Positions 12,918 through 17,859 of a stretch of DNA of 17,859 nucleotides are shown in pieces. Position 1 is the first letter of the stretch; every line of letters starts with the position of its first letter. Source of the stretch: Clostridiales bacterium (GTDB lineage Bacteria > Bacillota > Clostridia > WRLR01); assembly GCA_031263625.1 (NCBI GenBank), contig JAISFK010000520.1, forward strand, positions 1 through 17,859, written 5' to 3'. A program made the position numbers and the translations under genes. The notes under the pieces were generated by a model that had not been told where the DNA came from, searched no databases, and saw only the letters and a program-made list of their open reading frames with translations.

Positions 12918-14539
12918 TTCCATATTTGCCGGATAAAATAGACATTCGGGGCGGGCGCGGTTATGCGGAGGGCGAGTCGCCCGCGGATGGCGGGCTTGAT
13001 GGCATGACCGGCGATCCGCAAGCGAGCGGCGATGCAGAGGGCGAGTCGCCTGCGGATGGCGCGCCAGGCGGCGAAGGGGCCGAAATGCCCGCGAGCGGCG
13101 GCGAAAGCTCGGAAAGCGGCTCGTTGCCCCAGCAAGAGCCATTGCCGTCGCCCCCGCAGGAGCAACTCCCGCAGGGGCCGCTCAACCTGCTGGAATCGCA
13201 GGGGCCGCAGCCCTTGCTCCCGCCGTTGCCGCCAGCGCAGCCAGATCCGCCGCCCCCGCCGCAGCCGTTCGCGCTGCGGCGCCTTGCCGCGCCCATGGCG
13301 CTGACGGCCCTGCTCACGGCCCTTGCCGTCGTCGCGCTGCTGCGCTTTTTCGGCGCGCTCTCCTTCTCCGACGCCGTTTTTTTCGCCGGAGGCGCCCACA
13401 GCCCGGCGAGCGTCAGCAAGCTGCAGGAGGTGTGGGACTACATCAGCCTCGACTACTACGAGCAGCCGGACGAGGACAGGATGCTCGAATCCGCCGCCGC
13501 GGCCGTGGCGGCGTCGGTGGGCGACCCATACACCGTCTATTATACGAAGGAAGAGATGCAGAGCTTCAACGAGCGCTCGGCGGGGGCGTTCTACGGCATC
13601 GGCGTTTCCGTCGCCCCCGCGCCTAGCGGCAGGCTGGCGGTCGTCGAAGTCGCGGACGGCTCGCCCGCCCAGGAGGCCGGCGTGCTGCCCGGCGACGAGA
13701 TAGTCAGCGTTGACGGGCGCGGCGTCGAGGAGATCGGCGACGAGCAGACGGTGGTGGCCCTGATCAAGGGCGAGAAGGGCGCGCATGTCAGGGTGGGCTT
13801 TTACAGGCCGGCCGACGACGCCGTGCTGGAGTTTGACATGTCGCGCTACGAGGTCCGTACGCAGAACATAGCGTCCAAAATCCTTGACGGCGGCATAGGC
13901 TACATACGCATCGCCATGTTCGACAACAGCGCGGGCCAGTATTTCGGGGAGAACCTGAGCGGCCTGCTGGAGGGCGGGATTGGCGGGCTGATCATAGATC
14001 TGCGCGACAACCCCGGCGGCAGCTACGACGGGACCGTCGAGATAACCGATCGTCTGATCGGCGAGGGCGTCATCGTGTACACGGAGGATCGGAACGGGGA
14101 GAGGGAGTACAGGCGCTCCGGCGCGGGCAGCCTTGACATGCCGCTCGCGCTGCTGATAAACTCAAACAGCGCGAGCGCGTCCGAAATAATGGCCGGCGCC
14201 GTCAAGGCCCACGGCGCGGGCGCCCTCGTCGGCCAGCGGACTTTTGGCAAGGGGCTCGTGCAGAGCGTGGTGACGCTGGAGGACGGCTCCGGCCTCAAGT
14301 ACACGCGCTCGCGATACTTCACGCCGGACGGCGTGTGCATACAGGGCGAGGGCATCGAGCCGGACATCGCCGTGCCGCTGCCGGACGACTACGCGGGCAT
14401 GGCCGCGGATGACATTCCGGAGGGGGGCGACGCGCAGCTGCGGGCCGCGATCGACGAGGTCGCCATGAAGATGAAGATGAAGGCTGAAGCGAGTGCCAGC
14501 GCAAACGCGAATGCGAGTGCAAGCGCGAATGCGAGCTGA
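12911..14539 (+). CDS. ctpA: PDZ-containing S41 carboxyl-terminal processing peptidase (CtpA-like)
   Basis: The 542-residue product has an unusual cytoplasmic N-terminus of about 125 residues, rich in Gly/Glu then Pro (AEGESPADG twice, DNA 69 bp apart), one membrane helix (about 128-147), a PDZ domain (about 215-290) and the S41 domain. The serine-lysine dyad is intact: S422 in SASASE (420-425), K447 in TFGKG, Q451 four residues on, spaced as in CtpB and Prc (S to K 25 residues). CtpA-type enzymes trim extracytoplasmic proteins; next to FtsEX and an M23 hydrolase it may control hydrolase levels (inference). Translation is coupled to the upstream ORF by a 7-bp overlap. The C-terminal tail (AEASASANANASAS) comes from a low-complexity repeat that continues past the stop. 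Confidence 0.93.
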   Translation: MLIPYLPDKIDIRGGRGYAEGESPADGGLDGMTGDPQASGDAEGESPADGAPGGEGAEMPASGGESSESGSLPQQEPLPSPPQEQLPQGPLNLLESQGPQPLLPPLPPAQPDPPPPPQPFALRRLAAPMALTALLTALAVVALLRFFGALSFSDAVFFAGGAHSPASVSKLQEVWDYISLDYYEQPDEDRMLESAAAAVAASVGDPYTVYYTKEEMQSFNERSAGAFYGIGVSVAPAPSGRLAVVEVADGSPAQEAGVLPGDEIVSVDGRGVEEIGDEQTVVALIKGEKGAHVRVGFYRPADDAVLEFDMSRYEVRTQNIASKILDGGIGYIRIAMFDNSAGQYFGENLSGLLEGGIGGLIIDLRDNPGGSYDGTVEITDRLIGEGVIVYTEDRNGEREYRRSGAGSLDMPLALLINSNSASASEIMAGAVKAHGAGALVGQRTFGKGLVQSVVTLEDGSGLKYTRSRYFTPDGVCIQGEGIEPDIAVPLPDDYAGMAADDIPEGGDAQLRAAIDEVAMKMKMKAEASASANANASASANAS

Positions 14540-14660
14540 GGCGAATGCGAATGTGGGCGCAAGTGCCGAGGCGAACGCGAATGTGGATTTGCATGCGGAT
14601 GCGAGCGCGAATGTGGGCGCAAGTGCTGAGGCGAGCGCGAATATAGAGGCGAATTATAAT
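14490..14660 (+). repeat. Low-complexity and 60-bp repeats at and beyond the ctpA 3' end
   Basis: Two 60-bp units lie at 14541-14600 and 14601-14660; their first 40 bp are nearly identical (GCGARYGCGAATGTGGGCGC, then AAGTGCYGAGGCGARCGCGA). Shorter GCGAATGCGAG units precede them inside ctpA. A GCTGAGGCGA string recurs at the stop (TGA 14537) and at 14625-14634 (TGA 14627, same frame). Confidence 0.85.
14655..14660 (+). promoter_or_regulatory. Possible -10 element before the UroD-like gene
   Basis: TATAAT lies in an AT-rich island 29 bp before ATG 14690. No good -35 hexamer is seen at the right distance, so this is a weak call. Confidence 0.3.
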
Positions 14661-14689
14661 TTTATTTTGAATTTGAGAGGGGACGCGTG

Positions 14690-15814
14690 ATGGAGATCAA
14701 GCCGATCAGGAAAAAGTGGAAGTCAGCCATGACGGACAGGGAGCGCTTCAACAGGCAGATGCACTACCAGAGCGTCGATCGCTGCTTTAACATGGAATTT
14801 GGCTACTGGGACGAAAATTTCACGATGTGGGACGTGTTCAAGGACAACGGCGTCAAGAACAACGACGAGGCCCATTTGCTGTTCGCGTTCGACAAGATCG
14901 CGGACGTTGGCGGCCACACGTTCATGCACCCGCCGATCGAGCGGCGCACGGTCGAGGTGCGCGAGAGCACGCGCGTCATCATAAACGAGGACGGCCTGCT
15001 GGCCGAGACGCCCCTCGCCGGCGGCGGCAGCTCCATACCGCACTACCTGAAGTCGTCGGTGGAGACGCCGGACGACTGGAAGCGCATGAAGGAGGAGCAT
15101 TTTGACGTGAAGCACCCCGGCAGGCGGATAGACGTGGAGGCGCTGAAGGCGCGCTATCCGGACGACCGCGACTTTCCAGTCGGCGTCTCCTGCGGCTCCA
15201 TGATAGGCAGGATAAGGGACATGCTCACGTTCGAGGGGCTCGCGTATGCGTGGAGCGACTACCCGGACATGGTCGAGGACATGGTCGAAACCTGTTGCGT
15301 GATCGTGGAGGACACGCTCGACCAGCTGCTGCCCCATTTCAATTTCGACTACGCGTCCGGCTGGGAGGACATCTGCTTCAAAAACGGCCCCATCGTCTCC
15401 ATCGACTTTTTCAGGGACGTCGTGACGCCGCGCTACAAGCGCCTGAACAAGAAGCTCAAGAGCAGGGGCATAGACCTCTGGTACACGGACTGCGACGGCG
15501 ACGTGCGGCATCTGCTGCCGTACTTCCTCGAAGGCGGCATAAACTGCCTGTTCCCGTATGAAGTGAACAGCTGCGCCCATCCTGGCGAGCTTCTCGATCA
15601 GTACGACGGGCAGCTGCGCATAATGGGCGGCGTTGACAAGATGCGGCTCGGCGAGGGGCCGGAGGCCATAAAGGCGTATCTCGAGTCGCTGGAAAAATAC
15701 GTGGCGCGGGGCGGCTACATCCCGTTCTGCGACCATCGCTGCCCGCCGAACGTGAAAGAGGCCGACTATTTCTATTATCTGGATCTCAAAGAAAAGATGT
15801 TCGGGATGCCGTGA
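14690..15814 (+). CDS. UroD-like (uroporphyrinogen decarboxylase-related) protein, not HemE
   Basis: The 374-residue product belongs to the UroD/methyltransferase fold group seen in many anaerobes. Its C-terminal half has the subgroup motifs YTDCDGD (265-271), GGINCLFPYEV, GGVDK (313-317), GGYIPFCDHRCPP (DHR at 348-350) and a Tyr-rich end. The N-terminal arginine-rich signature of true HemE is absent, and so is the H-x-C-G zinc motif of MtaA-type corrinoid methyltransferases; a cysteine (C268) remains at that place, and C351 lies near the end. The substrate is unknown; members are often tied to methyl transfer or demethylation, but no corrinoid protein gene is next to it. GAGAGGGG (14675-14682) lies 7 nt before ATG 14690, which is preferred over GTG 14687. 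Confidence 0.85.
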   Translation: MEIKPIRKKWKSAMTDRERFNRQMHYQSVDRCFNMEFGYWDENFTMWDVFKDNGVKNNDEAHLLFAFDKIADVGGHTFMHPPIERRTVEVRESTRVIINEDGLLAETPLAGGGSSIPHYLKSSVETPDDWKRMKEEHFDVKHPGRRIDVEALKARYPDDRDFPVGVSCGSMIGRIRDMLTFEGLAYAWSDYPDMVEDMVETCCVIVEDTLDQLLPHFNFDYASGWEDICFKNGPIVSIDFFRDVVTPRYKRLNKKLKSRGIDLWYTDCDGDVRHLLPYFLEGGINCLFPYEVNSCAHPGELLDQYDGQLRIMGGVDKMRLGEGPEAIKAYLESLEKYVARGGYIPFCDHRCPPNVKEADYFYYLDLKEKMFGMP

Positions 15815-15960
15815 TCTGCGGCGCGAAAGCCCGCCGCCGGACGGCCGCATGACGGTTGCATGACGGCCGCGCGATGGCCGCAGGCCGCTCGCAGGGCCGC
15901 TTGCGGGGCGGCTGTGGGCGCGGCCGCAGGGCGGTTGCGGGACGGGCGCAAGAAGAAAAA
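15815..15960. repeat. GC-rich degenerate repeats after the UroD-like gene
   Basis: About 11-bp variants of GGCCGCATGAC are strung through 15838-15945 (GGCCGCATGAC, GGTTGCATGAC, GGCCGCGCGAT and others). A 6-bp GC hairpin (GCGGCG 15818-15823 with CGCCGC 15832-15837) has no T-tract, so I do not call a terminator. No gene is supported. Confidence 0.55.
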
Positions 15961-15989
15961 TACGTATATGGAAAAAAGAAGAAAAATTG

Positions 15990-16019
15990 TTGACAAACTG
16001 TAAATTGCTATTATATAAT
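15990..16019 (+). promoter_or_regulatory. Strong promoter of the cold-shock gene
   Basis: A perfect TTGACA (15990-15995) and a perfect TATAAT (16014-16019) are separated by 18 bp. Transcription should begin near 16025-16027, giving a leader of about 58 nt with GGAGGAG (16069-16075) 8 nt before ATG 16084. Confidence 0.88.
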
Positions 16020-16023
16020 AAAA

Positions 16024-16055
16024 ATATTCAAATGAGTAAATAAGCATTTGAATAT
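16024..16055 (+). promoter_or_regulatory. Perfect 11-bp inverted repeat at the 5' end of the csp leader
   Basis: ATATTCAAATG (16024-16034) and CATTTGAATAT (16045-16055) are exact reverse complements around a 10-nt loop. The repeat starts at the expected transcription start, so it is either a hairpin at the extreme 5' end of the mRNA or an operator overlapping +1. Confidence 0.8.
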
Positions 16056-16083
16056 CAAGTTAATTTTCGGAGGAGAGTTGTAA

Positions 16084-16290
16084 ATGGAAAAGGGTAGAGT
16101 AAAATGGTTCAATGCTGAAAAGGGCTTCGGCTTTATTGAAAGGGACGGCGGCAACGACGTTTTCGTTCATTTTTCAGCCATCACAATGGACGGCTTCAAG
16201 ACGCTGGACGAGGGCTCCGAGGTGGAGTTCGACGTCGTTGACGGCGCGAAGGGCCCGCAGGCCGCCAATGTTTCGAGGGTTATGCAGTAA
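16084..16290 (+). CDS. Cold-shock-domain RNA chaperone
   Basis: The 68-residue protein is a complete cold-shock domain, the usual length for bacterial Csp proteins. RNP1 is KGFGFIE (residues 13-19) and RNP2 is DVFVHF (25-30), with the WFNAEKG start and a C-terminal GPQAANV strand. It binds single-stranded RNA and DNA and melts RNA structure. The gene stands alone: its own near-consensus promoter, a structured AT-rich leader and a strong terminator downstream. The optimal promoter and ribosome-binding site predict high expression. Whether it is cold-induced or constitutive cannot be told from the coding sequence; the leader hairpin is the best candidate control element. Confidence 0.97.
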   Translation: MEKGRVKWFNAEKGFGFIERDGGNDVFVHFSAITMDGFKTLDEGSEVEFDVVDGAKGPQAANVSRVMQ

Positions 16291-16407
16291 ATGTGTATAT
16301 AGCTGTGTATAATGTTGCGTTCGCAGCTTTATCCGCAGTTTTCGCTGGTCGGGAATTGCGGTTTACTAAAGGCGGGAACTACAGTACGAAATATACATGC
16401 CATAACC
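16291..16407 (+). other. 3' untranslated region of csp, possible small RNA
   Basis: 117 nt lie between the csp stop and its terminator, long for such a gene. A TATAAT at 16308-16313 lacks a convincing -35. TTGC-GTTC-GCAG (16316-16327) could fold as a small hairpin. I recognise no riboswitch or RNA family. Confidence 0.3.
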
Positions 16408-16440
16408 AACCCCAGTATTAATCTGATACTGGGGTTTTTT
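16408..16440 (+). terminator. Intrinsic terminator after csp
   Basis: CCCCAGTAT (16410-16418) pairs perfectly with ATACTGGGG (16426-16434) around a 7-nt loop, followed by T6 (16435-16440); AA before the stem can pair with the first two T. This is a textbook Rho-independent terminator. Confidence 0.93.
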
Positions 16441-16477
16441 ACAGACATGGCGGCGCGGGAGGGAAGGTTGTTTTGCC

Positions 16478-16996
16478 ATGAAGCGGATTGTTCTGCCCTC
16501 CGTGTCGTACCGCTCGGCCTTCTACAAAATGGCCGGCGAGTACAGGGACGCCGACGACGGGCGCTATTACAGGGACGTCGCGCGGGAGGGCTTTGACTTT
16601 GAGGAATACGTGACCAGGCTGCACCGGCACTCGAAGGGCATCGGCCTCGAAAGGGGGCTGGTCGCGTACACCACGTACTGGCTCGTTGACGGCGGCGACA
16701 CCATATTCGGCGTGAGCCGGCTGCGCCACTCGCTGAACGCCAATTCGAGAAAAGAGGGCGGCCACATCGGCTACGACGTGCCGCCGTCGCTCCGAAACGC
16801 GGGCAACGCGACGGAGCTTTTGCGCCAGACGCTGGCGAAGGCGAAGGCGATGGGCATCATGCGCGCGCTGGTGACGTGCGACGCCGCGAACGCCGCGTCG
16901 GCAAAGGTGATAAAGAAAAACGGCGGCAAGCTTGAGAACCAGGTGATATCGGATTTTACGGGGCGCGTCGTGAACCGCTACTGGATAAACTGTTAA
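16478..16996 (+). CDS. GNAT-family acetyltransferase (COG3981-like)
   Basis: The 172-residue product resembles the uncharacterised COG3981 acetyltransferases: an N-terminal MKRIVLPS and SAFYKMAGEYRD part, a central DTIFGVSRLRHSLN strand, then the acetyl-CoA region GYDVPPSLRNAGNATELLR (about 98-116), and the terminal ANAASAKVIKKNGGKLEN motif that makes the family clear. The pyrophosphate-binding loop normally reads like R-G-K-G-Y-A; here it is RNAGNA, so two positions are altered while the second glycine stays. The substrate is unknown. ATG 16478 follows GGGAGGGAAGG with a spacing of about 11 nt. A strong terminator lies upstream and no clear promoter is visible, so its expression may rely on readthrough or a weak start site. 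The stop is part of an AT palindrome before proB. Confidence 0.88.
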   Translation: MKRIVLPSVSYRSAFYKMAGEYRDADDGRYYRDVAREGFDFEEYVTRLHRHSKGIGLERGLVAYTTYWLVDGGDTIFGVSRLRHSLNANSRKEGGHIGYDVPPSLRNAGNATELLRQTLAKAKAMGIMRALVTCDAANAASAKVIKKNGGKLENQVISDFTGRVVNRYWINC

Positions 16997-17009
16997 TATT
17001 ATAATATTA
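16994..17009. repeat. 16-bp AT palindrome between the GNAT gene and proB
   Basis: TAATATTATAATATTA is a perfect palindrome that includes the GNAT stop codon (16994-16996) and a TATAAT (17000-17005). It may act as a -10 region for proB, although no good -35 is seen (GCTACT at 16977-16982). Confidence 0.6.
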
Positions 17010-17034
17010 TTATGAAGCGGGGGGCGGTTTGGCA

Positions 17035-17859
17035 ATGGCGGGCAGGGGAGAACTGAGGCACAAGCGGCGCGTGGTGTTCAAGGTCGGAACTTCCACGCTG
17101 ACGCATCCGAACGGTAGCATAAACCTGAGCCGGGTTGACCGGCTGGCGATGGTGCTGTCCGATCTGGCCAACATGGGCAAGGAGATCGTCCTTGTCACGT
17201 CGGGCGCCATCGGCGTCGGCATGGGGAAGCTGAAGATCGCCGAGCGGCCGTCGGCCACGGCCGAGCGGCAGGCCCTCGCCGCCGTCGGGCAGTGCGAGCT
17301 CATGCAGCTGTACAGCAAGCTGTTTTCCGAGTACGGGCACGTCGTCGCGCAGATCCTGCTGACGCGCGACGTCGTGAACAGCGAGCGCCCGCGCGCGAAC
17401 GCCGCCAACACGTTTGAAACGCTGCTCAAAAAGGGCATCGTCCCCATCGTGAACGAGAACGACTCCGTATCGACGGAAGAGCTGGAAATCGCCGGGCGCA
17501 ACAGCAGCTTCGGCGACAACGACACGCTGTCGGCCATCGTCGCCGCGCTCGTGAAGGCCGACCTGCTGGTCATCCTGTCCGACATCGACGGCCTGTACGA
17601 CGCGAACCCTAGCGAAAATCCGGGCGCCAGGCTCCTGAGCCACGTCGCGGACATCACGCCCGACATCGCCATGGCGGCCGGCGGGAGCGGCAGCGCGCTT
17701 GGCACGGGCGGCATGGCGGCCAAGATACAGGCCGCCCGGATCGCGTTCGACAGCGGCATAGACATGGTCCTGGCGAACGGCGAGAATCCCGGCGCCATAT
17801 ACGACATATTCGACGGCCTCGCGGTGGGCACGCTGTTCTCGCGCGGCCCCGCGCGCTGA
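17035..17859 (+). CDS. proB: Glutamate 5-kinase
   Basis: The 274-residue product phosphorylates L-glutamate to glutamyl-5-phosphate, the first step of proline synthesis. Amino-acid-kinase motifs are intact: VFKVGTSTLT near the start, VLVTSGAIGVGMGKL, the ERQALAAVGQ and IVPIVNENDSVS segments, FGDNDTLSAIVA, and LSDIDGLYDANP, then GTGGMAAKIQAA. The protein ends soon after the kinase domain, so there is no C-terminal PUA domain; such short forms are common in many bacteria. ATG 17035 is chosen over TTG 17029 because the G-rich site at 17019-17027 is better placed. The gene is complete, with TGA as the last three bases of the window; proA would be expected just beyond, but cannot be seen. Confidence 0.96.
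   Translation: MAGRGELRHKRRVVFKVGTSTLTHPNGSINLSRVDRLAMVLSDLANMGKEIVLVTSGAIGVGMGKLKIAERPSATAERQALAAVGQCELMQLYSKLFSEYGHVVAQILLTRDVVNSERPRANAANTFETLLKKGIVPIVNENDSVSTEELEIAGRNSSFGDNDTLSAIVAALVKADLLVILSDIDGLYDANPSENPGARLLSHVADITPDIAMAAGGSGSALGTGGMAAKIQAARIAFDSGIDMVLANGENPGAIYDIFDGLAVGTLFSRGPAR

Noticed and set aside
12617..13786. 389-codon minus-strand frame across the small ORF and ctpA
   Set aside because: No domain or ribosome-binding site; it mirrors the codon pattern of the + strand genes.
14690..15814. HemE, uroporphyrinogen decarboxylase of heme synthesis
   Set aside because: It lacks the N-terminal arginine signature, has the motifs of the UroD-like subgroup, and no other heme genes are near.
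1..17859. Insertion sequence, prophage or integrated element
   Set aside because: No transposase, integrase, attachment-site pair or terminal inverted repeats; codon use looks uniform along the window.
1..17859. tRNA or rRNA genes
   Set aside because: No cloverleaf-like T-loop (GGTTCGANTCC) or rRNA signature was found on reading either strand by eye; a covariance-model search was not possible here.

Overview
The window is GC-rich and reads like a monoderm Bacillota, probably a Clostridia lineage (inference). The grounds are a Tad-type pilus locus with DUF6133-like and DUF4320-like subunits and no secretin gene in view, an ftsE-ftsX-M23 peptidase-S41 peptidase cluster, a small cold-shock protein, and a glutamate 5-kinase without a PUA domain. 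Almost every gene is on the + strand. The sequence turns AT-rich only in short islands (about 230-310, 8220-8345, 14650-14675, 15955-16070, 16991-17015), and the promoter candidates fall in those islands.

Layout. 1-180: 3' end of a YgjP-like metallopeptidase. 320-8054: a Tad/Flp-like pilus assembly operon: SAF-domain CpaB-like protein, ParA/MinD-like TadZ, TadA/CpaF ATPase, TadB-like and TadC-like membrane proteins, a DUF6133-like pilin candidate, a DUF4320 protein and a TadE-like pseudopilin. No prepilin peptidase is visible. 8238-8342: candidate terminator, phased T-tracts and a good promoter. 8375-14539: a PucR/CdaR-type regulator followed by ftsE, ftsX, a secreted coiled-coil M23 peptidase (EnvC/PcsB role), an unrecognised 83-aa ORF and a PDZ-S41 (CtpA) peptidase, together a cell-wall-hydrolysis/division module. 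14690-15814: a UroD-like protein that is not HemE. 16084-16290: cold-shock gene with an excellent promoter and a perfect 11-bp inverted repeat at its transcription start, then a strong intrinsic terminator. 16478-16996: a COG3981-like acetyltransferase. 17035-17859: proB, ending at the window edge.

The most unusual signal is not a gene. At several gene 3' ends the last codons, including the stop codon, are reiterated in the following spacer: ten 11-bp units after the CpaB-like gene, four copies after tadA, four after the TadE-like gene, a 21-bp G-rich TAG-containing tandem after ftsX, and a 60-bp repeat after the S41 gene. A 50-bp duplication also carries the tadA ribosome-binding site. Related low-complexity expansions lie inside genes but at their termini: the CpaB tail, the TadC N-terminus, the leaders of both pilin-like proteins and the N-terminus of the S41 peptidase. 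Conserved cores are untouched. I know of no named element matching this pattern. Slippage-driven minisatellite growth at gene edges is the simplest reading; a role in translation termination or coupling is speculation.
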